Assembly (NCBI GenBank): GCA_015039365.1
Contig: WION01000095.1
Location: 62,001-126,000, forward strand
Origin: Amanita rubescens
Lineage: Eukaryota; Basidiomycota; Agaricomycetes; Agaricales; Amanitaceae
Reading direction: 5' to 3'
Length of the DNA stretch: 64,000 bases
Shown: one piece after another, positions 18,966-29,526 of the stretch
How positions within the stretch are numbered: the stretch's first letter is position 1
Layout: each line of letters opens with the position of its first letter
The notes under the pieces: model-generated
Database searches by the model: none
Told to the model about the DNA's origin: nothing
What the model saw: the letters and a program-made list of their open reading frames with translations, nothing else
Made by a program: the position numbers and the translations under genes

Positions 18966-21900
18966 TGGCGATAAGCTTTGTCTCGAAACTAAAGTTTGCC
19001 TTCCAAAACATCCGTAAAAACAGACCCCACCTCCACACTCTTCTCGAAACGCTACAATCAAATACTGACCTCCTCTTTATTCAGGAACTCCCCGTATACC
19101 AAGTCCGAAATATTGCGTCTTCAACGAATGAGGAAGGAGACCCCCTCATAGGAACAGCAGCCCACGCCCAGTGGGTTTGCATAGACAAACGATCCGCATT
19201 CCCAGACTCGCAAGTAGCCATTTTCGTTAACAAGCGCATCCTCCCCTCCTTTTCCCTATTCATGGACCCACTAGATGTACCGACCTCAAATGTACTGACT
19301 CTTCGTCTCACCAGGAACGTTGACCAATCAAGCGCTACAGTCATCTGCCTCTACAACCGACCAAAGACGCGCAACACGGCGGTCCGTACCCTCCTCATGA
19401 CCCTCCCCACCCTTCGGGACATCGCCATACTACAAGGGGACTTCAACCTCCACTCACCAGAATGGGACCCACAACGCACCGAAGCAGATGAAATGGCAAT
19501 AGAGCTGCTAAATGCCCTCGCGCTCACTGACCTCAGGCACCTAGTTAACGAAGATGGGCAACCAACATGGCACAACCCAAAGCAAAACCGATCCTCAGTC
19601 CTCGACCTCATCTTTGCGCACGTCTCACTACTGCGTCACAAAAAGTGGACCTACCAAAACTGCATAGAAGAAAGAGAACCAAGTGACCACTCCCTTCTCA
19701 AACTTGATCTCGGCATCAACAAGACATGGCGCGGCGCCCCGTACATAAAAGGGGAAAGCGAAGAAGAAGAAGATTTTGTAAACTCGATCAGAGGTGCCAT
19801 CCTGGCTGGCGCAGATAACATCTCATCCAATCTCTCTGACACATTTGACGAAATTTACAGAACTATCGACTATGCTTGGCGTCGAAACTCAAGAAGCCCA
19901 AAGCAGGGATCAAACCCGTCCATGTGGTGGGACGACGACTGCACGGCAGCTAAAGACAGACTCCAGGAGGAACAGTCCCCGGCAGCACGAAAAGCTTTCC
20001 AAAAGGCCGTGAAAACGGCACAAAAAGCCTTCTTCCGCAAAAAGCTCAAGACCATGTCAAGCGTCAAAGCACCTTGGGAAGGCGTCCGTTGGACCGGGGC
20101 ACGAAAAGTCCCCCCTATCTCCACAATCAAAGACAATGGCGAAACAGTCACCGACACTGACCACCTCTGGAGAGTGTTCGATAAACAATTCAACATCAAC
20201 GCCACGGCAGAAATCAATTGGGGCTTCATAAATGCTTTGCCGACACATCCAGAACGGGACTTCCCCCCCGTGGCGGTATACGAAGTTCGCACTGCGATAC
20301 AATCAACATCAAACTCGTCTGCCCCAGGAGGCGACCACATCACATGGCGCCTACTCAAAAAAGCCCTCGCAACTTACGAAGTCGCAAAAGCGCTAGTCAA
20401 GCTATACAACAGAATCCTGGACGAAAGCTTCTGGCCGGCGCAGTTCAAGGAAGCGGAAAGCGTTATCATTCCCAAGCCCAAGAAAGACGACTACTCAGTC
20501 CCAAAAGCCTACCGCCCAATCGCCCTTCTCAATACGCTTGGAAAGCTCTTCACCAAAATCCTGGCATCCCGGCTCCAGTATGACGCCAACAAGCACAGCC
20601 TCCTCCACCCTGGACAATTTGGTGGCGTTCAAAAACATGCCACTACTGACGTTGCCCTTATACTGATGGACACTATTGTCAAGGCCCGCGAACGTGGCCA
20701 ACATACATCAGTCCTTGCCTTGGACATAGCCCAATTCTTCCCGTCACTTAACCACCAGGTAATGCTCACGATACTAACCAAGCTAGGATTTAACAGGAAA
20801 CTCACAAACTTTATCGTCACTTACTTCTCAAATCGCACTACACGCTACCGATGGGGTTTGAACGTGTCCCCGCCCATGGACGCCAACGTTGGGGTCCCCC
20901 AAGGCGATTGCCCCTCCCCCATCCTCTCCGCCCTATACCTGGCAATGTTGCTAACGCTTGCCTTTCAGTGGGGAACAGATAAGAGCATCAACTTACTGGT
21001 TTTCGTCGACGACGGCGCCCTGATTACAGCATCCGACTCCTTCCAAACAAACGTTGACATCCTCGCTACCATGTACAAAACCCTGCTAACACTCCTATCC
21101 TACTTTGGCCTCACCGCTGAACACTCAAAACTGGAACTCAAACACTTCTACGCGTTTGACCTCAATAGCCCGACTCGGAAATTTAAGGAAGATGCTCAAC
21201 CCCCCCTTACGTTTGAATGGGAAGAAAAGATATGGACAGTCCCGCCATCAGACATATGGCGCTACCTTGGTTTCTATTTCGATTCTCGCCTCAATTTCAT
21301 GACCCATGTTAAAATATACACTAACAAAGCTTTCAGCACGATGCGAGCATGTCAAATGCTCGGAAACTCTCACGACGGTCTCGGGCCAGAAGAACGAGCC
21401 ATCATCTACAAAGCATGCGCCCTCCCGATCCTTGCCTACGGACTGGCTCTATGGTATGCCCCCTTTGGCGATGGCGCTAAAAAGTGTTTAGCGCGAATGG
21501 AAAGAGTCCAAGCCTTTGCTACCCGATGGATCACCGGCGCTTTCCGCACCACCCCACGAGGTGCCCTTGAGGTCCTCTCTGGCATCCCCCCACTTGCCTT
21601 ATGGTTTAACATATGTCTCGCTAAGTACAGTGCTCGTATCATGACCCTCCCTGAAAATCACCTCCTTAGGCAAATCTTCCACTATGACCCAGTCCCAACC
21701 CGGTACCGGCACATACCCCCAAGACGCCGACGCCGCAACTTACCAGATGATAACCCTATAGTCCGACTCAAAACCGACCAAATACAAGAATACTTCGAAC
21801 CATACCATGACGAAGCAAAACCTGGAGCCAGAATCCTCGACACCTACCTGACAAGAATCCACTTCTTAAACATGGATGCCCCCAAGAAGAGTAGCGAGTC

Positions 21901-22849
21901 CTTCAAGCCATGGCTAGCAACGTACAAACGCTGGTTATCAGACGAAATGAAAACCCAAGTTATCTTCTTCACAGACGGAGCCTTTTGGCGACGGAAAAGA
22001 CGAGGCGCAGCAGCATGTGTATGTTGGAGCAATGAACAGTGGAGTGGGGAAAAAAGGGAGTGGTGCGCTGCCGCCTCCTCCTTTGACGCAGAACTCGACG
22101 CATGCGAAATAGCAATCACGTGGCTCCTCCAGCGCACGGACATCAAAAGTGCAACCATCATCACAGACAACAAGGCAGCCATCAACGCCCTCTTCGACAC
22201 GAATACACACTCGAACCAAAGCACCTCCCTAAGAATATGCATAGCCGCACGAGATTGGCTAAGCCGATCGTCTGAGCACACATTACGAATTTCATGGTGC
22301 CCGTCACATGTAGGAATCGCAGGAAACGAACGCGCAGACAGATTGGCAAACAGAGAGAAAGATGAAACAGTGGCACCAGCCATCCTCCGCGATCACTTCA
22401 TACAAACGGCAAAGTCCCAGGCGCAACGCTGGTGGAATGCGAGATATCGCAGCCCTCACTATGTGGGTCGCAGCTGGATAACAATCAAACGCAAGAAAAA
22501 GCCCATCAAACCCTCCATCGGCCCCACCACCCGGCGTTTCGTCATGCGGGAAATGGCAGAAAACAACCCTTTCATGATGACCAGGCTAACACGCGCAATC
22601 ACGAACCACGCCCCAACAGGAGAATACCGAAGACGTTTCTTCCCAGATCAGCCGACACAATGCTTCCACTGCGAAAACCCTACTCTCCACACAAGGTCTC
22701 ACATTCTAACGTCATGCGGCAAGTACACGTCCCATCTTTCTTCCGTAAAAGCAATCTGCACTGATGAAAACAGCAAAAAACTCAAGACATTCCTAAAGAA
22801 TAACCCCACCGCCTTCACATTTGACGACCTTCCCCCAGAACCCCCGTGA
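18965..22849 (+). CDS. Non-LTR retrotransposon ORF2: endonuclease, reverse transcriptase, RNase H
   Basis: 1294 aa, apparently intact. N-terminal apurinic-type endonuclease (about 1-240) with QEL, GDFNLHSPEW and SDHS motifs. RT (about 470-780) with YRPIALL, LALDIAQFFPS, GVPQGDCPSP and FVDD at 680-683. RNase H (about 1000-1130) with TDGA (D1004), AELDACE, TDNKAA and GNERADRLA. A C-terminal knuckle CFHC...H...C near 1232. It nicks target DNA and copies element RNA by target-primed reverse transcription. ORF1 stop and ORF2 start share a base (TAATG), suggesting coupled termination-reinitiation. Because ORF1 is now separated and inverted, this copy can no longer make both proteins from one transcript. 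Confidence 0.95.
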   Translation: MAISFVSKLKFAFQNIRKNRPHLHTLLETLQSNTDLLFIQELPVYQVRNIASSTNEEGDPLIGTAAHAQWVCIDKRSAFPDSQVAIFVNKRILPSFSLFMDPLDVPTSNVLTLRLTRNVDQSSATVICLYNRPKTRNTAVRTLLMTLPTLRDIAILQGDFNLHSPEWDPQRTEADEMAIELLNALALTDLRHLVNEDGQPTWHNPKQNRSSVLDLIFAHVSLLRHKKWTYQNCIEEREPSDHSLLKLDLGINKTWRGAPYIKGESEEEEDFVNSIRGAILAGADNISSNLSDTFDEIYRTIDYAWRRNSRSPKQGSNPSMWWDDDCTAAKDRLQEEQSPAARKAFQKAVKTAQKAFFRKKLKTMSSVKAPWEGVRWTGARKVPPISTIKDNGETVTDTDHLWRVFDKQFNINATAEINWGFINALPTHPERDFPPVAVYEVRTAIQSTSNSSAPGGDHITWRLLKKALATYEVAKALVKLYNRILDESFWPAQFKEAESVIIPKPKKDDYSVPKAYRPIALLNTLGKLFTKILASRLQYDANKHSLLHPGQFGGVQKHATTDVALILMDTIVKARERGQHTSVLALDIAQFFPSLNHQVMLTILTKLGFNRKLTNFIVTYFSNRTTRYRWGLNVSPPMDANVGVPQGDCPSPILSALYLAMLLTLAFQWGTDKSINLLVFVDDGALITASDSFQTNVDILATMYKTLLTLLSYFGLTAEHSKLELKHFYAFDLNSPTRKFKEDAQPPLTFEWEEKIWTVPPSDIWRYLGFYFDSRLNFMTHVKIYTNKAFSTMRACQMLGNSHDGLGPEERAIIYKACALPILAYGLALWYAPFGDGAKKCLARMERVQAFATRWITGAFRTTPRGALEVLSGIPPLALWFNICLAKYSARIMTLPENHLLRQIFHYDPVPTRYRHIPPRRRRRNLPDDNPIVRLKTDQIQEYFEPYHDEAKPGARILDTYLTRIHFLNMDAPKKSSESFKPWLATYKRWLSDEMKTQVIFFTDGAFWRRKRRGAAACVCWSNEQWSGEKREWCAAASSFDAELDACEIAITWLLQRTDIKSATIITDNKAAINALFDTNTHSNQSTSLRICIAARDWLSRSSEHTLRISWCPSHVGIAGNERADRLANREKDETVAPAILRDHFIQTAKSQAQRWWNARYRSPHYVGRSWITIKRKKKPIKPSIGPTTRRFVMREMAENNPFMMTRLTRAITNHAPTGEYRRRFFPDQPTQCFHCENPTLHTRSHILTSCGKYTSHLSSVKAICTDENSKKLKTFLKNNPTAFTFDDLPPEPP

Positions 22850-23026
22850 TTCCAACCTCACGCCGCCTCGTCTCGTTTATTAGTAACTTATTAGGTACTA
22901 CTACATTATGATCCTGGGCTCTCCGCCACACATACAAACTTCCGTAGAAGTGAAACAATAGCTATAATAACTACGATAAAGTACTTAATACATCCATTTC
23001 TATTCGGAAAAAAAAAAAAAAAAAAA
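22850..23026 (+). other. 3' UTR and A-tract of Tad-like element
   Basis: About 160 bp without ORF, then 19 A (23008-23026), marking the 3' terminus. Confidence 0.8.
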
Positions 23027-24235
23027 GACACGAGACGGCCGCATCCTTCGGGCCGGCTTCCACGTGCACGCTTCCCGTTGGCAGTTCACAATCACTCTCC
23101 CGCTCTCATACAGCCTCGTCCTCATGTCAATCGGACCTGTTGAGTGCATCCCGCTTGTCTTTCCCTTATCAAAAGCTGACGAATGCGTAAGAACCATCTA
23201 TCTCACGGCGATCACATTTCTCGCCGAGTCACGGTTCGACTATGAGGTGTATCATACGGGTGTCCTCGACGGATTATACCAACACACATTTGAAGGAAAA
23301 TACGCGTAAGTTTCTTTTCTAGCATTCAGATGTAAATGTTAGCGACACTAACGTGACGGCTCCTCCAGGTTTTCGACGACCATGAAACAGCACCCCGCCC
23401 TCCCAATCGCGTTTATTCATTATGTAGAGGTTGTCTTTTGTCTCGCATACTCTTTCCGTACTGACGAAGTGCTGCAATAGTCTCCAACACTCTCGTAAGA
23501 CCGCCCGCTTCCGCATCTTCGCCCAGTTCGACTCAATGGACCCCTTCTCTACCATCCTCCGACGTATATTGGGATGCATGTACGAGGAGGTCTTCTTTTT
23601 AGTATAGAAGTGGGTGCTAATGAGGACCAGATGACGTTGGATCTGAAGAATATCGCATATAATTATGAGCGATGTCATACCACCCGCCAGCGCGCGATTA
23701 CATCATGCTGCTGCAGAGCCCTTACCGTTTAATACAGGCTAGGCAGAAGGTAGCGGTGGTTATTACTACTACGCTTGCTTCACCATACTAGTTGAATCTC
23801 ACGATTTGACCAGTGTATCGCAATTCATTTCAGTCGAATGTGCGATGGTCCCAGCTCCGCTTTTCGTGTTACGCCGCCTGTCCACATATTCCAATGCCTT
23901 ATAGCACCACTCTGCTGATTCGAGGATAGGCGTCGGTGAACGCAAATCGTGATAGGCTTGAATAAGTTGAATTACATGTCGGGGACATGGGGAGGCGGGA
24001 TGATGGGCGCAATCAACGCGATATTAGCCGATGTATTACCTCTCTCTCTTGTCTAATGTATGCTTGAGTCGGCGGATAGTGGCGGTTGTTCCGGGCGGAG
24101 AGGAACTTTAAACTTATAGGACCAAACTCAACATATAATTGTATCCTTTCAGCGCGACAGAAAGCTATAATGCTATAAGAAGAAAAATGGTTAAGTAACA
24201 CCAGAGCTGATGGCCATATAACAAGAAAAGCGGAA
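23027..24235. other. No recognisable gene between Tad-like element and kinase 3' end
   Basis: A plus-strand frame is open from the A-tract to 23309. It could be the remnant of a host exon split by the Tad-like element, but I do not recognise it and no convincing splice sites follow. The rest shows only short frames without family motifs. Confidence 0.4.
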
Positions 24236-24983
24236 TCAGAAAGAGTCGGTTAAAGTCGAGGCCATGAGTTTCAAAATCTCCGGCCCTTCTCCCGTCCTAA
24301 TCAAGCCTTTGAACCATACCTTATCTGACAGGTAATCCACTTTCTTAGCGCCGCCGTTTTTCAAACGCTCTTCCTCCGTCGATCCTTCACTCTTGCACCG
24401 CTTCAGGTACGCGCCGCGTACTACTTCAAACGTTTTTCCGGAATCCATGCGTTCCCATTCCACGTTGGTAATCCGTTTGTGCAACGCTCTGTGAATCTGA
24501 TAAAGGACATCTCCAAGGGTGAGAGGATGTGCGTAAGGCGAAATTTGATCATGGTGACCGTCGGGATCGGACTTGACAGTTATAGACAAGTTAGGTATTG
24601 CATCGCATATGATGCGAAGATTATACATTTGGGGCCCATACGTGGCAGGTTCGGATAGAGTATCGTCTTTGAGATCGAACGACTGTCCGTCGATAACTTG
24701 CTTCGGGCAGTATTGCGATGAAAGGTTGAAAGAGTAGCCGCTTCTGGGCCTTTCAGCATCGAGGAAGGGATGGATAGTGAATGAGTCATCTAGGGGTGGG
24801 AGTGCCGCTCCTCCAACCCAGGGAGGCGGCGTCGGGTGAACGGCAGCGGATGAACTTTGAGGATTTCGATTTACAGACGGCAGGGATTGATATATAGCCA
24901 TAACTTCTTCACTGACTTCTTTCATCTTTGGTCGCGTTGACGCTTCCCGCGCCCAGCAGCGTTGAATCACCACCCATGAATTA

Positions 24984-24985
<2 letters not shown>
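24236..24985 (-). pseudogene. Protein kinase gene, 3' part (kinase C-lobe end and C-terminal domain)
   Basis: Continues the kinase from 24972 (24973-24985 is the duplicated target). First comes the last kinase subdomain (CWAREASTRPKMKEV, with the conserved W..RP pattern), then a Pro/Ser linker, then a C-terminal domain (about residues 440-590) whose pattern (LGDVLYQIHRAL, WERM, KKVDYLSD) resembles the DUF6699-type domain common in agaricomycete proteins. Joining the parts with one copy of the 13-bp target restores an uninterrupted frame (855 nt for the last exon), so the gene was intact before insertion. The stop is at 24236. DUF6699 is a by-eye suggestion. Confidence 0.82.
24973..24985. repeat. 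Target-site duplication, right copy relative to element 3' end
   Basis: CCCATGAATTATC, 13 bp, repeated at 31480-31492 on the other side of the element. Confidence 0.93.

Positions 24986-25017
<32 letters not shown>
24986..25017 (-). repeat. Poly(A) tail of Tad-like element
   Basis: 32 consecutive T on the plus strand, directly next to the target-site duplication. Confidence 0.93.
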
Positions 25018-25022
<5 letters not shown>

Positions 25023-25296
25023 CTTGTTTAGGCCCCGTGGCGCTTACAGCGCATGGTAGGGCATAGTCGATCGTAATGTACTCCACTTAAGCTACCTTAT
25101 GCTTTTGTCTTCTTCATCCGCTAAGAACTACGCCCTATGTCTGGTGCGTAAGGAGTTCAATTTGACGTTTATGGCGTAAGTTTGCTTGGCCGGTCGGATG
25201 TGCGTTGCGCTTGACGCGCTGTTCATCGTCCCCTCACTCGCCTCTCGTCGCCTATCTCCCGTACCGCTTTACTCCGCGGTCCCCATCTCTCACCCC

Positions 25297-28200
25297 TCAT
25301 CCCCCCATCCTTGCCCCCCTGTTCGTCCTGCTTGCTCCATCCTCTCTCTCACTGCTCCCCGTTCCTCCCCCTCCTAGCCCTCCTCTGAGTCCGCCTCTGT
25401 TGCCTACTACGAGCCAATTGCGTATATCCCCTTTGTCGTATATGTCCCGTTCTCCTTCTATCCTTTGAGCCCTATTCGGCCCCGTTGTGCGTCCCCTACT
25501 GTTTTGTGCGCTTTGCCCCATTGGCGTTATCCCGTTTTTCCGGCATGGGTTGCTTGTTGTGTATCCGTTGAATAAGTTGCTCTGTGTTGTCTGTTTTTTA
25601 TCCTGTTTCGACATCCACGCTAAACGCTTCGTTTTCCTGATAAAGGTGGCAGCGTATGTCATGTTGTTATCATTTCCCAAGAATTTTCGGAGGTCCGTCA
25701 TATCTCGCTTTGCCTTTCTACGGAGTTGGGTTCTTGGTTCGTCGTAAATTCTACAGTGTCGTAATACGTGATCCACTGTTTCGTTATATCGCTTGCACGC
25801 TGCGCAAGCTGCGGTGTCGCTTATCTTAATGCGGTGGAGGTGTGCGTTTAGACCGATGTGTCCTGTCTTTAGCTGCGTCCATAAGCTGCCCGTGCAGCGG
25901 TCGACCTTCGCTAACGCTTTCCTGTACTTTTTGCCGCCTGCATCGCTGATGATGCCTTTGAGTTTTTTCGCCTGGGGGGATATGCGCCAAGCCTCTAGCG
26001 CTGCCTCCTTTAATTTGGAGTTAAAATGTTGTTTCGCCGCAGATTTGCTGATCGGCAGGGGCTTTCTAAATAGTTTTGGCAGCGCCGTTCTGGCACTGCA
26101 TATGCCTGTGCTTGCGGCCTTCGCCGCCTCGTCTGCCTCCTCGTTTCCTTTTATTCCTACGTGACCCGGTGTCCACCTGATCTTCAGCTTTACATTACCG
26201 TTCCTGTTTTTAAGTGCTTTTATCTGCTCATGGAAAACATCGAGGATGTACTTGCCTGATCCTGGCTTGTTATCTGTGGATGCCATTATAGCTGCTTGAT
26301 TGTCGACGTTAATGGTGACAGATTTTACGTTTTGTTTGTTTCTAATTGAAAAGACGCCTAAGGCCATTGCGGCGCATTCTGCTTCGTAAACTGTATGTTC
26401 TGTAGCCGGCCCTAAATGGAATTGTGTTAGAGCGACGTGTTTCCCTTTTTTATAGATCACCGCTGCTGCCCCGACCCCATCCTTTGTTAGGGATCCGTCT
26501 GTGTATATTTGGTAGTCAGCCTCGTCACGACTACATCGCTCAATGGCAGTGTCTTTGTCGCTCGGGATGGTGGTCTTGATGCCCGGGTTCCATGAGCTGG
26601 GATGTCGAATAGGTATTATCTTTTCCATCTTGTCGGGTTTGATACTGTATGTGTGGAAGAGCTCGTGTAGGGGGCTGGGGTGCTTTTGTACATATCGTCG
26701 TGCTTTACCGCATACCATCTTATATAAGGGGTGGCTTTTAGGGATCGTAGCGAGGCCCAGGGTTGTGTTGTAACGCCATTTGTCGACTGCTAGGTGTATC
26801 GGAAGTAAGTCTGATAATATGTTTAGAACGGAACTCGCCGTGGTTCTCATGGCGCCTGTGATTAACAAAGATGCTCGGCGTTGTATTCTTGCAAGTTGGC
26901 TCATGACTGCGATGTTGTAGGTTGGGGTCGGGCTGGGTGATGTGAGGTTGTGGCGTCTCCGGGGAGAGAGGAAGATGTCGGCGCCGTAGAGTATTCGAGG
27001 TATTGCTATGGTGAGGTATAGCTGACGTACGAAGGAGGGGCTAACGCCTTTGTTCATGCGGGCTAGGCGGCCAAACTGGCTGATCCATTTTTCGCCTTTC
27101 GCGAGGGTTGCTGCTATGTGTGTTTTCCAGGTGAGCTGGCGGTCAATTGAGATACCTAGGAGTTTTGCTGATTCCTGCGGTTGTACTTCATGTCCTCGTA
27201 TGTGTATTGCTTCGCCTTCGCCTTCTCTTCCTGTCGTTGCGCCTTTGGCTCGTAAGAAGTCGACCAGTTGGAATTTTTCTATGCCGAAGGTGCAGTTGTG
27301 TGCGTCTGCCCACTGTAAGATACCGCCGTGTCTGTTTAGCATTTCTTCAATTTTTTTGTGGGTTTCTGTATAGTTGCGGCCTATCGCGAGAATTGTTGTG
27401 TCGTCTACAAATAGTATCGCGTCCTCACCGTTTTTTCCGTTTGGCACGTCCAGGATTTCCGAGTTGTATATCATATAGGCGATAGGTGAGAGCGGGTCAC
27501 CTTGGTCAAGTCCATTTGTGACGATGAAAATGTCTGATACGTAGTCGTCAAATCTGAGCTGGGTCCTTCTGTTGCCCATTCTCTGTATGATCCAGCTGGT
27601 GAATTGGCAGGGGATGCCTCTTGTACGCATGTCATGTACTAGTCGATCAATGTTGACACTTGGGAAAGCGCCTTTAACGTCTAGGAAAAGCGCCGATACT
27701 ACCTTTCTTTTCCGCCATGTGTCTTTGACCGTCGTGGTCAGGTAATGAACTGCCTGTGTTGTTGTATGGCCTGGGCGTGCACCAAAGTGGTTCTTCGGTA
27801 TAATGTTGTGTGTTTCGCATCTGTTGGTAATTTCGTTAGCCACGCAGGCATTGAGTAGGCGAGCAAACCCGTTCGAGAGGGAAATTGGTCTCCACGCGTT
27901 GGGGGATTCATAGTTTGGTCGGCTCGGCTTTTTGAGGATGACTGTCATGGTTTGCGCCCACGAGTCTGGGTAGTAGTCAAGGTCGAAGGTTGCCCGGAAG
28001 AGCGGTCCTAGGTACGGGATTAGCATCTTCTGGGTTTCTTTGATGACGCAGTTTGGTGCAGTGTCTGGGGCTGTCGCTTTATACGGGGCCATTTTGTCGA
28101 TGGCTCTTTTGATCTGCTTGTTGGATATTGGTCTGAATTCCCACTTTGGTTTGGGGTACTCGGGGCCATCGGGCGCCTCGTCCTGTGGAGGCTTTTCCGG

Positions 28201-29526
28201 AAATAGCGCTTCGTAGAATATGCGGCTCTTCAGGTCATTGGTTGTTGCAACGATCTCTTCATCACTTCCTCGCAGCCTTGCTTTGAGGTTGGGGACCCTT
28301 GCCCGGCCCGCGTCGGTTGGCTCGTTGTTTGCATACTTAGCTGCCGTCCACACCGTTGTTTCATTTAGGGATTCTAGCCATTCAGTCCAGTGGCCAAGCT
28401 TCGCTTCGCGTAAGGCGGTTGTGTATTTACCGCGTAGGCGTCTGTATTCCTCATGCGCAGGGTGGTTTGGGTTGAAGCGTTGATTGTAGGACTTCCTGCC
28501 CTTTTTGGTAAGTACTTTTTTGAGCTTCTTCAGATCATTGGACCACCATCGCTTCGTGTGGGGGGCGTATTTCGCTTTTGGGACTATTTTTTCTATTGTT
28601 TCATGTACGGCTCTATCAAGACTCGTTAGCATTTGATCAAACTCATGGATGTTATGGATGGTCTTAGTCTTCGGTATACCGTCCAGTTTAGCCTTTAGCG
28701 TCTTCCTGAATTCATCCCAGTCGGTTTCTTTGAAGTTGAATCGTTGTTGTTCATCATGTAGTGTGACCGAGGTATCAATCTTGGTGATGATTGGGAAGTG
28801 GTCCGTATTCACTGGTTGTTTCTCTGGTTCTGTGTTGCAATAAGTTAGCGCGTCAATTATAGAGCAAGAGATGAAGACGTTATCCGGTCGTGTGAGATTG
28901 CGCGTATTTAGCGCCCGCAGTGTTGGGATGTCTTTGGGGAGAGCCATTTCCATGTCGTAGGTCGTCGTGAGGTCTAGAACTGTTTGGGCGCGTTCTATGT
29001 TTGCCGGTGTAAAGAGGTGGTGGTTTCTATTTTCGTCCCAAAATGGGTGGTGTCGGTTGAAGTCGCCGAGCCAGATCATATGTTCATTGTTTTCCTCGTT
29101 GTGGAACTTTTGGATCGTTTGTGATAGAGATTGTAGGGCGTCATCGTTGTTTATGTCGTTATAGACATTGAAGATGTTGATTGTACCGGCATCAGTCTGA
29201 AGCCGGATCGCGGTGACGTCTCCGGATTTTGTGGCTAAGTCACTCCATGTGTTTGTGAGAACCGATGTGTTGACGAGCATGATGGATCTGGTTTTCTTTG
29301 GATTTTTATAGTGGGTGTCCGGGTAAACAACCCGCCACTTCGAGTTTGCCCTGGTGTTATTAAAAGAGTCAATATATGGTTCCTGAATAGCGCAAATATC
29401 AAATTTCTTGGCCTTTAAGGATTCCAGGAGGTCTTCCTGCGCGTTTCGGGATTTGTTTACGTTTTGTTGCCAGATTTTAAGTTGCTTCGCGACTGGTTGG
29501 GATGTGCTTGGGGCCGTATAAACCAT
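25297..29526 (-). CDS. Non-LTR retrotransposon ORF2: endonuclease, reverse transcriptase, RNase H
   Basis: 1409 aa, uninterrupted. Endonuclease (about 1-240): QEPYID, WLGDFNRHHPFWD, TDHFP. RT (about 470-790): WRPISLSNGFARLLN, ALFLDVKGAFPSV, GLDQGDPLSP, FVDD near 705-708. RNase H (about 1040-1170): YTDGS, YEAECAAM, NVDNQAA, GNEEADEAA. Then a C-terminal CAACKRYNETVDHVLRHC knuckle. The start ATG (29526-29524) shares its A with the ORF1 stop. All catalytic residues are visible, so this protein may be active, supplying endonuclease and RT for target-primed reverse transcription. The last ~60 residues are Gly/Arg-rich. Confidence 0.95.
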   Translation of the reverse strand: MVYTAPSTSQPVAKQLKIWQQNVNKSRNAQEDLLESLKAKKFDICAIQEPYIDSFNNTRANSKWRVVYPDTHYKNPKKTRSIMLVNTSVLTNTWSDLATKSGDVTAIRLQTDAGTINIFNVYNDINNDDALQSLSQTIQKFHNEENNEHMIWLGDFNRHHPFWDENRNHHLFTPANIERAQTVLDLTTTYDMEMALPKDIPTLRALNTRNLTRPDNVFISCSIIDALTYCNTEPEKQPVNTDHFPIITKIDTSVTLHDEQQRFNFKETDWDEFRKTLKAKLDGIPKTKTIHNIHEFDQMLTSLDRAVHETIEKIVPKAKYAPHTKRWWSNDLKKLKKVLTKKGRKSYNQRFNPNHPAHEEYRRLRGKYTTALREAKLGHWTEWLESLNETTVWTAAKYANNEPTDAGRARVPNLKARLRGSDEEIVATTNDLKSRIFYEALFPEKPPQDEAPDGPEYPKPKWEFRPISNKQIKRAIDKMAPYKATAPDTAPNCVIKETQKMLIPYLGPLFRATFDLDYYPDSWAQTMTVILKKPSRPNYESPNAWRPISLSNGFARLLNACVANEITNRCETHNIIPKNHFGARPGHTTTQAVHYLTTTVKDTWRKRKVVSALFLDVKGAFPSVNIDRLVHDMRTRGIPCQFTSWIIQRMGNRRTQLRFDDYVSDIFIVTNGLDQGDPLSPIAYMIYNSEILDVPNGKNGEDAILFVDDTTILAIGRNYTETHKKIEEMLNRHGGILQWADAHNCTFGIEKFQLVDFLRAKGATTGREGEGEAIHIRGHEVQPQESAKLLGISIDRQLTWKTHIAATLAKGEKWISQFGRLARMNKGVSPSFVRQLYLTIAIPRILYGADIFLSPRRRHNLTSPSPTPTYNIAVMSQLARIQRRASLLITGAMRTTASSVLNILSDLLPIHLAVDKWRYNTTLGLATIPKSHPLYKMVCGKARRYVQKHPSPLHELFHTYSIKPDKMEKIIPIRHPSSWNPGIKTTIPSDKDTAIERCSRDEADYQIYTDGSLTKDGVGAAAVIYKKGKHVALTQFHLGPATEHTVYEAECAAMALGVFSIRNKQNVKSVTINVDNQAAIMASTDNKPGSGKYILDVFHEQIKALKNRNGNVKLKIRWTPGHVGIKGNEEADEAAKAASTGICSARTALPKLFRKPLPISKSAAKQHFNSKLKEAALEAWRISPQAKKLKGIISDAGGKKYRKALAKVDRCTGSLWTQLKTGHIGLNAHLHRIKISDTAACAACKRYNETVDHVLRHCRIYDEPRTQLRRKAKRDMTDLRKFLGNDNNMTYAATFIRKTKRLAWMSKQDKKQTTQSNLFNGYTTSNPCRKNGITPMGQSAQNSRGRTTGPNRAQRIEGERDIYDKGDIRNWLVVGNRGGLRGGLGGGGTGSSEREDGASRTNRGARMGG

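Larger units (their letters stand above)
18849..23026 (+). mobile_element. Tad-like non-LTR retrotransposon (ORF1 tail, ORF2, 3' end)
   Basis: This is the rear part of the element whose front is inverted at 7512-8855. It comprises 38 codons of ORF1, ORF2 overlapping it by one base, a ~160-bp 3' UTR and an A-tract of 19 (23008-23026). An endonuclease-RT-RNase H-CCHC architecture places it in the Tad/I group. The 5' end is off window or displaced, so its own target-site duplication cannot be read. Confidence 0.9.

Noticed and set aside
25186..28483. Plus-strand frames opposite the second ORF2 (for example 25793-26164, 27050-27485)
   Set aside because: They are antisense shadows of a 1409-codon ORF with clear endonuclease/RT/RNase H motifs.
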